Notes: generated by a model from the letters alone, not told the origin. Counted from the first letter of the stretch, positions 11,435 through 23,987 are shown. The stretch is DNA of 64,000 bases from Platynereis dumerilii (GCA_026936325.1 JAPTHN010000012.1:45164263-45228262), one strand, 5' to 3'. Numbers and translations: made by a program.

Positions 11435-12104
11435 CAGTGGGGTGCGAAAGTTTGGGCACCCTTGGGGAGGGGTCACATTTTTTCAAATTTCAGACAAACT
11501 GTTTGCAGAATGTTTCCAATCTGAATTGTGTGAGTGAAGGATACCAGTGCACTCAATCTTTCCCAGAAAGAACAATGGAAATATAAAAATATTAAAAAAT
11601 ATGGGTCGTTTTGTCGGATTTTACACGTGCAAAAGTTTGGGCACCCCTACAGATTCTGGTCTTGACTTTTATATAACTCTACATTAAAGCAATATAAAAG
11701 CTCTAAAATGCATCGGATAATAATGTAGGCATCCCAGGACTTCATTTTTAGTGCATTTTATATTGTTCTCCCACACAGAGTGACGCCAATGGTTGCATCT
11801 TTGTGGTACCTATTGCATCAATTTCACATATCCAGCTATATTGAAAGTCTTGGACATTTCTGGACAAAGAGACCCGGTTATCCTCTCCTTTACCTAAAAT
11901 TAACATTTTATCTGAAATAACCAAAAATATTTAAGATTTCCATTATTTATTTAGGTTAATATGGAGCTAAATTAAGATATCAACGTGCAGTTCAACTTTG
12001 TGTTGCCAGCCAGGGACTATTTTTGCTGAAAAAAAAAATCAATTTGGTGTTAATTTTGTTTCTATTTAGTCAATTTTGCTATTTTGCAACAATGAAATCT
12101 TATA

Positions 12105-13485
12105 TGTATGTATGTATATATTCTTTATTATAGTGACATAGCACTCAAAACACAATTACAGGTACAACAAGAGTATAAAAATGCGTGCCCAACCCATACG
12201 GGTTTATCAGTCACTTTTTTAAAGAAATAGGCAGATAAGTTTACAACTTGTAATAATCAAAACAGGTTATAAAGTTCACTTTGCCTCAGGTTCCAAGCAC
12301 ATTTAAGAAATTTAGAAAGTGGTTTTGGAGCATTACTTAAAAGGAATACCAATTTATCGACGTCATCTAGACTTTCAAAATTTGACAGGAGTTGTTTAAC
12401 AATTAGAAATAGTTGTTCTCTGGGAGTGTCATATAATGGACATCTGGTAACAAAATGAACTTCATCTTCAATGGTATCTAAATTACACAGAGTACAAATT
12501 CTATTTTCAAGAGCTAAATTTATAAATCTACCAGTTTCAATTTTGAGTGGAAGGATACCAAGTCTTATTTGGGCCAAAAGAGATCTTTCATATCTAGGTA
12601 AAAATACATAATCTTCTCGTTTGAATACTGTCTTAAATTTCACATATGTTCGTAATTTCGGTTTAGACATTATTTCTTCCTTCCACTCTTGTATGAATTT
12701 GTCTTTTAATATCGCTTCACTTTCTTGAATGGTAACAAATGATTTGGAGTGAAATAGATTAGAAGCATTGATGTTTTCAAAGATCTTTTGGATATCTCTG
12801 GACCAATTGTTATTTGTTTGCTCATAGTCCCAAAGAAATACTTGCTTTGTTAGTCTACAGTCATCAAGGGTTAGTAAACGATTCCAATATTTTAACATAT
12901 TTAACTTATTTCTAATCACGAGATCTTTCCATCCCATATCACCTATTAAACCAGCAATGGGCGCAAATCTATGGACCCCGAGAAAATATCTAATGGCTCT
13001 CAGCTGGACTTGTTTACATGATTTGTATTCCTTATTTCCCCAAATTTCTGAGCCGTATTCCAAGATTGGCATTACACATGACTCATAAAGCTTAGTAAAT
13101 GTATTATATCCAACATCTTTTAGTTGTTTAAATTTGGCTATTACTGCCCCCAATGCTCGGCCAGCGGATGATGATAAAAATTCAACAGTCTTAGTCATAT
13201 TAAAATGTTCATTAATCACTAAGCCTAAATATTTATACTCTTTTACCTTTTCAAATGTTACATCTTCGAGCCTAAAATTGTAATTTGTAATGGGTGTTTG
13301 TTTGTTCCTGATGTGCATAATTTTGGTTTTTTCTGTGTTTACAGTAAGTCTCCATTTTTTTGTCCATATACTACACTGATTGAGCATAATTTGTAGATCT
13401 GTTTCATTATCAGCAATGAGCACAATATCATCTGCGTATAAGAGAATGCTAACTTGAAAATTTCCACAGCTTACTCTTATATGTC
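12105..13485 (-). mobile_element. 5'-truncated LINE inserted in the Tc1-like element
   Basis: The 3' end lies near 12105: after the gene comes an AATAAAG word and a (TACA/TATA)n tail at about 12100-12125 on the minus strand. The 5' end is lost within the reverse-transcriptase domain near 13485. Truncation of the 5' end is the usual outcome of LINE integration. Confidence 0.75.
12257..13480 (-). pseudogene. LINE reverse transcriptase, C-terminal half
   Basis: The readable frame starts inside the catalytic core. LLYADDIVLIAD, with the YADD active site, lies at about 13442-13415, followed by CSIWTKKWRLTVNTEKTKIM, the usual thumb entrance. The rest is the LINE C-terminal domain, closing with a zinc-binding pattern CTLCNLDTIEDEVHFV...C near 12500-12430. 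The frame is open to its stop at 12257. The palm and all endonuclease are missing through 5' truncation. The family differs from the LINE at 4920 because that one lacks the C-terminal CxxC...H...C motif. The fragment at 51120-51340 is of the same type. Confidence 0.85.
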
Positions 13486-14639
13486 AACCTCATAGACTCC
13501 TAGAGTTGTGACACTGAATGTGATCAACTGGTGCATCATTCCATCATCGGCATGCAGATATGAAAAGCCAAGCTATACGAGGTATCACAATTACACAGCT
13601 TAATCTGACTGTCAGAGTCATGCCAAAGGACCCATCTAGCTATTTGGAAGCATTCTGGATCAGTCAATGTGGTGTTTGAGACAAGGGAGCAAAAAAATGC
13701 ATTGAAATGGAATTGCTGCGATACACCAGAATGTGATAAACTATTTTGACTCTCCAAGGACAAGAATAGGCAGGCCAAGAATCATTGATGTCAGCTGTTA
13801 TAATTGCAAAATTGTCATTTCTACACAACACAACTAAAAAACAGCAGGTTTCGGAAATATTTTTTCAAGAAAAGCCAAGGTACTCGAAATAGATGCCCAG
13901 AAAGTTGAACTTTTGTGGCATTTTCGTTGGATATAGGTCTGAGCTGCTCCAAAATTTCATCAAAGATTTATCTGTCATGTTTAGGCAATGAAAAATAAAC
14001 ACGATAAATCAACCTTGTCAGCTCCTGAACTCAAAATAATTGAAATTTAATTAAATAATCCGACGTACCTTGGGTACATAAGATCCGCAAAGTTTGGAGT
14101 CATTCGGTTAGGGATTAAAATAAAAAATTTACGCAAAATGAAGTGTTGGGATGCTTACATTATTATCCAAAGCATTTTAGAGCTTTTATATTGCTTTGAT
14201 GTAGAACTATAGAAAAATCAAGACCAGCATCTGTAGGGGTGCCCAAACTTTTGCAAATGTAAAATCCGACAAAAAGACCCATATTTTTTACATTCTTATA
14301 CTTCCATTGTTCTTTCTGGGTAAAATTGAGTGCATGGATATCCTTCACTCACACAATTTACGTTGGAAAGATTCCGCAAATGGTTTGTTTGAAATTTGAA
14401 AAAATACGACCCCATTCCAAGGGTGCCCAAACTTTCGCACCCCACTGTATGTATGCATTTATTCCAAAATGCACAACAATATAGAGGTTCTCCAGTAACG
14501 TAAAATCTGATTTTCAATAACTAAAATTTGTTATTTGATCTAGCAATATGAGGGACATTGAGGGTGCATCATCCAATCCTCAAAACCCGTTATAATGTCA
14601 TTATTGACCAGTAATGTCACAATTGACCAGTATAATGCA

Positions 14640-14765
14640 GGGGCAACTGCAGGCTTTGCGAAGATCCTCAAGCCTCTGTCAGACATTCGGTCTGACAAAC
14701 AGGCACCTGTTGTCAGACAGAAAAGATTCTTGTCAGACCGAAAAATGTATGCGTCATTGCAGCAC
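14640..14765 (+). repeat. GTCNGAC-rich dispersed repeat, copy C
   Basis: Heptamers at 14678 (GTCAGAC), 14690 (GTCTGAC), 14712 and 14732 (GTCAGAC). The lead-in GCAGGCTTTGCGAAGATC matches the minus strand of copy D. Confidence 0.6.
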
Positions 14766-15219
14766 TAAGACAAAGAGACAGAATTATTGATTGTCGAGCT
14801 TTCAAAAAGAATATCACCAGGAGATTGTCTTAATTAGGCCTAGTAAATGCACAAAACGATTTATAGGCCTAAATTGAATTAATTTAATATTTAAACACCC
14901 CAATTATGGACTGGGAAACTAGTGATAAGTAATTTCCTTTGCAAAATCACGGCTATACACGATACAGTTGTCACATAATTGGTCTACTGTCCCAGAGGTC
15001 CACAGACCAATCATGGTCAGAAATTTCAAACTCCTCAGTCTTCAAATGTTTATTATGGCTTGTAGTGTTGCACTACAACAGCACAGATATCATAATGTGT
15101 TCAACTTGTCAAGAGCTTTAAATTGATACCAAATATACCCACGTGTGAATCTTCATTCAGCACATCCTCTCTGGTACCTCCCCCACTAATCTGCATTTTA
15201 CTTGCAAACCATAGACTGG

Positions 15220-15440
15220 CTGCCCGCATTTTACCGCGGTGAGCTGCAACTCGGGCAAAGTTCCGTTAATGTTGCGATCATGATTTTTGTGATATTTTGA
15301 GCGGAATAATGTCTTTTAAGATGACAAGACCTGCAAATTGAGTGTCGGTCATTCGGTCTGACAATGAGGATGATGTTGTCGGACCTGCTTTTTAAACAGT
15401 CGGACCGGTCCGACGATCTTTGCAAAGCCTTCAACTGCAT
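15220..15440 (-). repeat. GTCNGAC-rich dispersed repeat, copy D
   Basis: Heptamers at 15356 (GTCTGAC), 15378 and 15399 (GTCGGAC) and 15408 (GTCCGAC); the last two overlap a GGACCGGTCC palindrome. On the minus strand GAAGGCTTTGCAAAGATC precedes the cluster, as in copy C. Confidence 0.6.
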
Positions 15441-16525
15441 TAAAAATTTGGGCCGATGGATAAATAAACATTATTTAAAATCAAAGGTTTCCACACATTT
15501 TAAAATTTTCATTGATTGTGAAATCCTGGCTAATGTCGCTCAGCCCTTCCCCCCAAAATATAATACAGAGGATTTATTAGAATCTAAAAAGAAATGATTG
15601 TCCACTCCATTTTTGTTCTCCAAATATCCATCCATAATTCAAATAATCAATTTCGTGTTGCCCAATAGCAATTCTTTTAGGTCATTTTCATTGGTACTTA
15701 CAGTTTCCTTGATGTCACTCTAAAATCAATTGCAAAAGAAAAATTGTATTATTATATATACATTGAGTGAAATGAAACATATTTTTATGATTTCTCTTGA
15801 AACGAAATTATGTTCAACAAACAGCATAATAACAAAAATGTCCCAATATTTAGAATTATCAATTATACTGGATGATGGCGGAGTAAATTTATGACATTAC
15901 AAGTGTAAATTATTTATGGGATAAAATTGTCAAGAAAAAAACACTGGATTCCAATAATGGGACTTCATGGTCCCAAATTTTTTACTCTAGCAATTAGAGC
16001 AACTAACTCGTCCAAATATTGCATCATGAACTGATAATAATTTCTACAGAATTAGCATAAAAAGTAGCAATTTACCTGTACAAAACACTGTTCTTTTGAA
16101 AATCGGACATCTTCGGAATAATGGTAGTGCTAATGGGCAAGATTTTCTCAGCAGCTGCTCTGGAAGGTACTCTCTCTTCTTACAATGATGCTGGAAAAAA
16201 GAAATGTGATCAATATTACATAATAACTGATTATTTGACACTGAAGGAAGATTACTTTAGTTATGTAATGATTTCTTATTGACCAGTTTTAAAATTTAAA
16301 AAATCCTAGTTTTAAAATATTTAATTTAGCTTTTCATGGCTAAAATAAATTATTCATGCAAAATGAGAAGTACAGCGGTTATTATTTGAAAATAAGTATT
16401 GGAATTTTGAGACATTTTTGAAGATTTTTCTGGCATGTTTATCTTAGTACGAAACTAAATTTTTGATAAGAAGCTGGCACCATACAACCTAACTTCCTGC
16501 CTTTGACCCTTGATGCTGAGGCCAT

Positions 16526-17920
16526 CAGTGTTGTGCTCGTTACTCAGTCATAGTAACTAGTTACATATTACATATTACTTTTATAAAATGTAATATGATC
16601 CGTTACATATTACTTTGAAAATTGAAAAAAAGTAATAATATTACATATTAAATATTAATATGTAATCTGCCATGTCAGAAGGGAGCGGTAAGCACTGGCA
16701 TATACACTGACAACACTGTTGAAGCCAATTCTTTAAAGGAAAATAATGATATTCTCCCTGCTGGCCAGGAAGGACTGCTTTCTTCATGCAGACGACGGCC
16801 ATTTTGCAGCATGTCGTAAATTTAAACTGGGAATAACTCCTTTAAAATATACTTTTAAAATGTCTAATGGTGATTGTCTTATATACAGCCGTCTGTTATA
16901 ACCGTCCGACAGGTTGATATTTGTTTAAAAAAATATTTTTTTATTAAACAATTTTACTACATCATCACACGGTACGTCAATTTACGGCAGTCCCTCCGCG
17001 GCGTAAGCACCAATGCAAATGACACGCTCCTGCAGAGGACCTCAACTACCATTGTTTTTCAATACATACATGACTAGTGTGGGAAGGATCGCTAAGCGAT
17101 CGCAATTTGCCGCCTTCGGCGGCAAATTGCTCTCGCTTACCGCTCTATAATATTACTTATTACATTGGCTTATTTTCTCGCATTTTCGATATAGCCCAAT
17201 AAGGTGCTGCAGAGGCGTAAAACACACACACACACATTTTCTCGCATTTAGTTAGTAATATTGGCCAAATTATGAGAACAGGTCCAAGAAGAATGTTGTA
17301 AGAACACCTTAGAAAACACCTTTACAAAATGGTAGGCCTAGTTGTAGACCTATCAGACATTAGACTGACACTTAGATCTTTTTGTTTAAAATCAGTATTT
17401 AAATTCCAGATATAGTTTGATTCTATTCCACTCTCTGTCCTCTGCCTCACCACTCCCAACCTCCCTGATACAAGCAACAATCCAATATCTCATTTGATTA
17501 TATAGGTGGAGCCACCTGTACTGCAAACAGCATGAAAAGCTGAGGGTGGCTGATACCTCACTCTAACTATGTTTTTACTATCTTTACTTATGAATAGTAC
17601 AACCACATTAAAATGAACACATAGTCTATGGCACAAGAGTGCCAAATACCCCAACAAAGAGCAAATATCAACAAATATCAGATAGAAGCAGTTAACTGAA
17701 ATGTGGACAAAATGTGACTGCAAATGAACATGTGGGATATCTGTAAACAAACTGTTGACCCCACAATGAAGTAACGTGAAAGTAACGGAGCTAAATCGAG
17801 CAAGTAACTGTAATAATATTACTTTGACTGTGCAAGTGATTCGTTATATTACTGAGTTACTCACTATAGTAATAATATTACGTAACGCGATCCGTTACTA
17901 ACGCGTTAGTAGCATCACTG
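16526..17920. mobile_element. Non-autonomous hAT element with perfect 8-bp target duplication
   Basis: GAGGCCAT occurs at 16518-16525 and again at 17921-17928, exactly flanking ends that start CAGTGTTG and, inverted, CAGTGATG. An 8-bp duplication with CAGTG ends is diagnostic of the hAT superfamily. Both sub-terminal regions are rich in GTTAC/GTAAC words (TAGTAACTAGTTACAT at left, TTAGTAACGGATCGCG inverted at right). There is no transposase frame in its 1395 bp. A pair of GC-rich hairpins lies inside at 17089-17130. Confidence 0.85.
17089..17130. repeat. Two adjacent perfect hairpins
   Basis: GATCGCT-A-AGCGATC comes first. A 13-bp stem follows, GCAATTTGCCGCC (17102-17114), with loop TTC and the exact inverse at 17118-17130. 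The GC content contrasts with the surroundings. It lies inside the hAT element and could be a remnant of another mobile element. Confidence 0.8.
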
Positions 17921-17928
17921 GAGGCCAT

Positions 17929-19350
17929 CACTACACAGATTTTGGATGTTTCTTGTGCTCAGTTCGCCTTCGGCCATTTGGTTGCGCGAATATTAATTCT
18001 TTAAATTGAGTAACATCACAGTCATTGTAGTGTCAGGTGCGACATAAAATTGAGGCAACGCGTGTGACCAGTATTTATGCTGGGCAAGTGAATTTTCCAA
18101 TGCTGTTAAGTGACCAGTGCCTTTAACACACATATATGACACCAATCTCTTAACATGAAATCAATAAATCTGTGTTCTTCTGATTAAAATCAATACCCAA
18201 GCAAAGCAATTAAACAAACTTTAATCTGTGTGATTGCTAATCCAAGTCACAAACAGCCTTGGGGCACGAGACTTGCACTATTGGACATATTTTTAATCTG
18301 GTTGAAAATGATAGACTTAGCCAATTGACGATAAATTTGTATAAATAGGGCTGAGAAACAAGACAATAAAGAATGTTTAATGCCATTTCACTCATACTAT
18401 CTGCCAGCATTAATTAATCCAACATTGCCACCAGAAATTTTAAATGCCTGAAAAAAAAAAGCTTCTTTCGTGTTTTTATCAGGCCTAGGTGAAAGGCAGA
18501 AGTAAGCAAATTAGGCTTCATAGAATTTAGCTGCATTTTCTGGGCTTGCGGCAGTAACAAAAGTATCTGTGCCAAACTTTTCGAGCCCAGATTCACTGAA
18601 GTCAGGCACCATGACTTGACTTGAGTGCTTAGTGACTTGACTTGTGTTACTTTCATGACTTGGAAAATTACCATGACTTCACGGTTTCAAGACTTGACAA
18701 ACTCCAATGGCTTATTTTCTTTTTTTTCTTTTTCAAAGTTGCAGGTCATGCATTGCAAAGTGCCGGCTTAACGTGAGAGTTAAACTAAAACACAAAAAAA
18801 AATTCAATGTGTTCATATAAATAAATCTAACTGAACAAACACATGAAATGTCCAGTAATTTAAATTCTATCAATTTTAGTAACTGAAACCATTTAAAGTT
18901 ATAATTCTTGTTTTTAATGGGCAGATAAAAAGAATTTGTGTCTGAAAAGGCGGTGAACTTTACACAGGTCTCTGAAAATCAATGTATTCTGATTTCTGAA
19001 ATCTCACAATCTTAAATTCCTAAATCACAAATTACCTGCCGGCTGCAGTTATAAAGTAGAAATGTTTGTGTTATTCCCTCTCCTCCTTTGCTGAAAAAAA
19101 AAAGGAAAAACTATAGGTTAATTCTATATTATTGAATATTGGCAATCGATACTCAGGTTACCGAGATTATCAAAAGTGGGATGAGGGTGTTAATGGCAAC
19201 TGATCTGTCTCCTGTTTAGTATCTCTAGTAAAATATGTGTCATATATATATATATATATGGTATCAGGGGGCATCTGCTGTCACCTGGTCACCCAATTTA
19301 AGTGTAGCCTACTTAGCAGAGGGATATCACCCAGTTAGTTGTCGCTTGCT
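17929..19350. other. No recognisable feature
   Basis: AT-rich; only a (TA)n run near 19240-19258. Around 18600-18690 the words TGACTTGA and AGTGACTTG recur a few times, too loosely to define a repeat. Confidence 0.45.
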
Positions 19351-20702
19351 TAGGGCTGCACGATATTGGCAAAATGGTCGATATCGATATCAGGGGTTTA
19401 ATTGTCAATTTCGATATCATTTTCGATATTCGGCAAAATCAAAGTGTGTGTGTGCGTGTTTTACGACTCTGCAGCACCTCAATGGGCTATATCGAGGCAG
19501 GGGTAAAATTAAAGAACTGCTCCCTCAACTGACTGCTCCCTGCGCCCACCAGTGCAGGCCAGTGGAGATGCGCAGCTCAGTGGGTGAGACGTTGTCAGAG
19601 AGAGCAGAATGGCATGATGATGCATCGGATTTTCACAATTTGGCTAATTCCGTCAATTCTGGTTGGATTTTCATCAAATAAATGTTGAAACAGTGTCCGC
19701 ATTGGGCACTCGCCCGGTCGCCAAATATGACTTCAAAAGGGCCTGGGCGAGTAGGATTCTACAGCTACTGGTCCGTTTGGGCGAGTAGCTCCTGCATGCC
19801 TATTATTGCTCATCCACTTGCGTCATTCACCTGCATAGATAGAGAGCAATTAGTCATGCTTTTGAAGTCTTATTTTGGTCAAGATTGCAATCAAATCACC
19901 TGATTGCAATCCAGACTGTTCTGGCCTTACTCCTTTTGACACCTTCTGAAGTCATTTTACCCCCATTCAGTCAAGTGCTATTGAGATGATCTGTCAAAGC
20001 TGACACCAGCAGCTGAAGTGCAATTCAGCAATTAAGCATGTTCAGCTCATGATCAGCTTGGGTCACAATGCACATGCTTATACTTTATGGATATGCAAAT
20101 GTCCCAGTAATACTCCAAAATCATTAAATAAAAAGGTGGTGAGCCTTATATATAACCATGGCATAACTTTCATTATGTCACTTTTTTGCAGGACCATGAT
20201 CATCTGTAATTAATTGGGTCCACATAAAGTCACTAGGTGATCAAATTAGGAAAAGACTGAATGTTTTTTGTCAGAGAGGATTGATTGACCAGAGCTACTT
20301 TAGAGCATATCAATTAATAATCATAATATTTTTAACATTTTGAGGAAATAAACTGAATGATAACTTCGACTCATCCAAAAACAATACGACTGAAATAATC
20401 TGGACCAGCAAGAATATGCCCGGACCAGTAGGTCATCAGAGCTACTGGTCCGTTTGGACCACTAGCAAATTCAACAAAGCGCAGACACTGTGAAATGTTT
20501 CTAATTCAGTGATTTGGCACCTTTCACCACCTCCTATGGGTGTTTTATGGCCGTTTTTGACACCGAAATGGATTTTGGCGGCAAAAAAAGTTGGTTCTAT
20601 TTTGAAATAGTGATATCGCCATTATCGAATATTGCACGATATCAATATTGGGCCATGTGATATCGCGACAACGATATAATTTCGATATATCGTGCAGCCC
20701 TA
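19351..20702. mobile_element. hAT-like element with TAGGGCTGCACGATAT ends
   Basis: The left end is TAGGGCTGCACGATAT and the right end its inverse, ATATCGTGCAGCCCTA. Several CGATAT words lie just inside each end. Flanks CGCTTGCT (left) and GCCTTGCT (right) agree at 6 of 8 positions, consistent with an aged 8-bp hAT duplication. No transposase frame is recognised. A second element is nested at 19691-20490. Confidence 0.75.
19691..20490. mobile_element. 800-bp element nested in the hAT element
   Basis: The ends are CAGTGTCCGC and, inverted, CAGTGTCTGC. The 17-mer GCTACTGGTCCGTTTGG occurs in the same orientation near each end (19764 and 20441), preceded by GGGCGAGTAG- or GGACCAGTAG-like words. 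Flanks share TGAAA but show no clean 8-bp duplication, so the boundaries and superfamily are uncertain. Confidence 0.5.
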
Positions 20703-20724
20703 GCCTTGCTGGTAGTGTTGTCAC

Positions 20725-21171
20725 CAGGGCTTTGGAGTCAGGGTCAGGAGTCGTGGAATCAGGTGGTTTTCAAGTGGAGTCAGAGTTGAGCTTTGGTTTC
20801 CAGGTGAAGTCAAAAAATATCTGGTGACTCCTGGCTCCCAAGAATTATCCGAAATAATTTACAATACATATCATAAAAGAAAGTGCCCTGTATTAAATTT
20901 TAAAAGACCAATCACACAAAACCTCTTGGATTACTATTAACACTGATTAATGTATAAAATGCAAAGAAATCATTGGATAATTCATTAATTTTTTTTGCTT
21001 TGCTGATCATTTGAAACTTGAGCGCAAATAATTCCGATAGGAGGAGCCGGAAGTGGTAGTCAGAATTCAGGGGACCTAAGGAGTTGGGACTTGGGAGTTA
21101 TTTTTCAGGAAGGGACTCAGGAGTAAGTCAGAGCTGGTTGTTGCCTTGTTGACTGGTAATCTCCGGCCCTG
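20725..21171. mobile_element. Short hAT-like element, GGAGTC-rich ends
   Basis: CAGGGCTTTGGAGTCAGG at the left and, inverted, CAGGGCCGGAGATTACCAG at the right. The interior near both ends is full of GGAGTC/GACTCC words. No matching target duplication is visible, so the superfamily call rests on the CAGGGC ends alone. Confidence 0.5.
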
Positions 21172-21397
21172 GTATGATGACCTTCATTGTTGATTAGTGT
21201 CCCATTTCAGGATAAATTGAACATTACATCGCAAAACGCAGTATGACGACCCAAAATTCACCAGAAAAATGTGTCAATTTGTTGAATTTTCAGTAAATTT
21301 GGGTAAATCTGTATCACTATGACATTGTGTTTCGTAACGAATGCATTACGATACGTATTGTATCAATATTCAAGTCAATATTTTGCTGTTTATTTAA

Positions 21398-21530
21398 ATC
21401 CCTCACATGGGGTAAATGTGCAACATATCAAGGATTCCTGCTCTCTCTCTCCCATCTCATCAATCAACCCTCATGAGCACCCAGTACTGCGCTTAGAGGC
21501 CTGCACTTACCATATCTATCTATCTATCTT
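21398..21530 (+). mobile_element. SINE, 3' part
   Basis: Matches the 3' half of the SINE at 124-440 in the plus direction, from CCCTCACATGGGGTAAATG to the (TATC)n tail at 21514-21529. The tRNA-like head is absent. Confidence 0.8.
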
Positions 21531-23804
21531 ACTATCATTTTCATTGAAGCTATCTAAATCAGAATTTCCATTTTCTCAAATTTTTCACCATTTCGGGACC
21601 AGTGTGCCCTTAAAGCAATTTTTGGCAATACACGTAAATACCAATTGCAGTTGTTAGCCTTGAAAACTAACTGGTTTGATGTCATACGATATACCAGTGT
21701 ATATATCGACATATAAACCCAGTTCGCGTCAGTATGGTAAGGGACTGTTCAGAATTTATGACTGGGGGGTGGGAGTTTAAATTTCATACAGGGTTCCTAG
21801 TAACTTCCTACTCCTTTGCGAAGTTCAAATTAAATGTAGCTCGGAAAAATAATGACAATGTGAAAATTCAACATGTATTGCTTCCTTATTGTAAAGATGA
21901 CGGTAAAGAGAACCCCAAATTCCCGAGTTTTTCAAGGTTTTTGGTGAAAATATTATATTTTCCCAGCTGGTCTCAATCGCGAAAAGCACAGCCCAAAATT
22001 CTCAATTTTTCAGGAGGAGTGGGAACCCTGCAACCCCCCCCTCCCCCCCACGTTGTAATTCCGAAAGGTCCCTTAGTACGGTGTTTATCGCTGTACACAT
22101 CACTTTAAATCTACAAAGTTGTAAATTACCTGCAGTTTCTCCTGATTGCTGATGAACCTGAAGCATGTTGGAATTAAAGACTTGAAGCATACGCAGTTTT
22201 CTGTCTCATCATCCTGACTTCGCGTGCTGCAAAAGAAAAGTTGCCTTTTTCATGTTCCCAGAAACCGAAGTTTTCGCATAAATACCAGCCGGCTTACTAC
22301 GGCCCAATTAGCTATGATTACCTAATGCAAGGCTCATCTGATTTTTCTTTGCAATGAGCAGATGAGTGGATATGTTGAGACAATTTTAACCATTTAATAG
22401 CACGATTTGTGAACAGTAAGAGACATGATCGATAACAAAGACTCGCATCTATTAAAATTTCAAGTTAGTGAGTGAATTTGTGTTTTATGCCCCATCACTA
22501 ATAAAATTTCAAAATACAAGAGTCTGATGATCATAAAGCTAATTGTGAACTTACTATAACAGAAACATATTGAACCAAATGATAATCTATAGCAAACATA
22601 AATTAATTTTCTCAAAACGTTGCTGTCATTTTGTTTGGCCCAGATGAATGAAGTTTTACAGACATATTGTGATAAACAAAAATAACCCAAAATCAATATT
22701 TTCACACAATTCTTATCGATTTAACCGCAAAAATAACAATTATGGTTCGAGAATCAAGTATTTGACATCACTTACGTTTAGAAAAAGCACATTTGTCATG
22801 ATTGACGCTGCCCAATTATCAGGATTATCGCAATGAATATAATTTACCATTACACTATATTGTGATATTATTGTGGTGTTACACATTAAATAATGCCCAG
22901 CCCTAATATTCATTATCAAATCTGATACATAAGGCTGAAATTAACATGATGAATGCAGTCGAATTTTGATATTTTCAAGCATGACGTGCAATAGGAATGT
23001 CACCATCGAGGAGTGACACAGATCTTTTAATAAAAAGTTTGGGATTTTGGTATTGCACTAATGATAAAAATCAGTGATGTTAATCATCATGTTATTGTGC
23101 AATTCTGTATCGCGATTATCGTAAATATCATGACAAGCCCATGTGCAATAAACACAAACTTTTTTTTACCCCATCAACGTAGACAGCTGTATCCAAGTTT
23201 CTTCGTCGCCATATAGTAGGCCGATTTCATGATCTGAAATAAATGAAACGTCTGGGCTGTGATCAAAACCTCCGAGTCCTTACCCTTACAATCTTGACAT
23301 GTTCCTCTGTCATGAACTTGGTTTTCAACATGAAGTGATCTTGTTCCAGACATTCCACCAGTCTTCTCTATTCCAGCACAAATGAAAGATGCTCAGAATG
23401 CAACTGAACCAGTTGCAAAATCTGAAGAGAAATAGAACATGTAGAAAGTTATTATTTAAGAATATACCATTTGCTAATTCTCAGAAATTCATGGAGTTGT
23501 CACTATACCTACAGCAAAATTTGTATCAAGTAACCGCAGCTTAATGTATCACGATTATCGTAATACCGCGGTGAAAACTTTGCGTGTCTGAAAACAATTT
23601 TGAGCTCTTTCAACACGACTTCGTGGTTCAACAAAGTGATGTAACCGAAATTCAGGCCTACACTGAAACCGCCAGTTTATGATATATACCGGTATCAGAA
23701 ATGACCACAGTAACTTTTACCACCATGTTTTAATACCATGATAATTGTGAATATAGGTAATCATGACAACTCCACATGGGATGCCATGGATAGATGACTA
23801 GGGC
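21531..23804. other. Degenerate hAT-like debris, no gene
   Basis: Scattered CGATAT/ATCGTAA words, such as TATCGCGATTATCGTAA near 23108, and an isolated end-like AATGCCCAGCCCTA at about 22893-22906 suggest old hAT-type fragments. The phrase CATACGATATACC at about 21680 recurs near 24635. I could not define element boundaries or a coding frame. Confidence 0.35.
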
Positions 23805-23987
23805 TTTACATCAAGTATTTATGCACTTAGTAGGCTAATTACGACAAGAGGACACAGCAATGAGGCGAAGGATGATTGAAACAGCCTTCCAACATAGGCC
23901 CAGGTGACCCGCAAGAGCTGGATTCGAACCCTGGACCCAGCGATTGGCAGCCCAGCATGCTACCACAAGACCAACCCTCCCCCCACC
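23805..23987 (-). mobile_element. Second family of tRNA-derived SINE
   Basis: The minus strand has an A-box-like TTGTGGTAGCATGC, then GGGTTCGAATCC as B-box (near 23925-23914), and a short body running to AAGTGCATAAATACTTG. The anticodon-stem region is not tRNA-like enough for a functional tRNA, and the body is continuous with the head. It differs from the family at 124-440. Confidence 0.65.

Larger units (their letters stand above)
11435..14447. mobile_element. Tc1/mariner-like element with ~330-bp inverted repeats, split by a LINE
   Basis: The left end CAGTGGGGTGCGAAAGTTTG and the right end, its inverse, are each flanked by TA (11433-11434, 14448-14449). The arms 11435-11762 and 14118-14447 align over their whole length, at roughly 85% by eye. 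Within each arm the phrase AAAGTTTGGGCACCCC occurs a second time about 200 bp in, so the arm carries a repeated outer motif, a likely transposase-binding site. No transposase frame survives. A truncated LINE (12105-13485) sits in the middle and is therefore a later insertion. Confidence 0.82.
14450..16517. other. Mostly featureless; holds two GTCNGAC repeats
   Basis: Apart from the two repeats listed separately, this stretch is AT-rich and shows no coding frame or terminal repeats that I could recognise. Confidence 0.45.

Noticed and set aside
13536-13778. 80-codon frame on the minus strand inside the Tc1-like element
   Set aside because: No transposase motif (no DDE/D blocks or helix-turn-helix recognised); probably chance.
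19235-19681. 148-codon frame at the start of the hAT-like element, considered as a transposase N-terminus
   Set aside because: Begins outside the element and crosses its terminal repeat; no zinc-finger BED or hAT dimerisation motif visible.
23885-23987. Functional tRNA gene on the minus strand
   Set aside because: B-box is good, but the arms do not pair well and the sequence continues into a SINE-like body.
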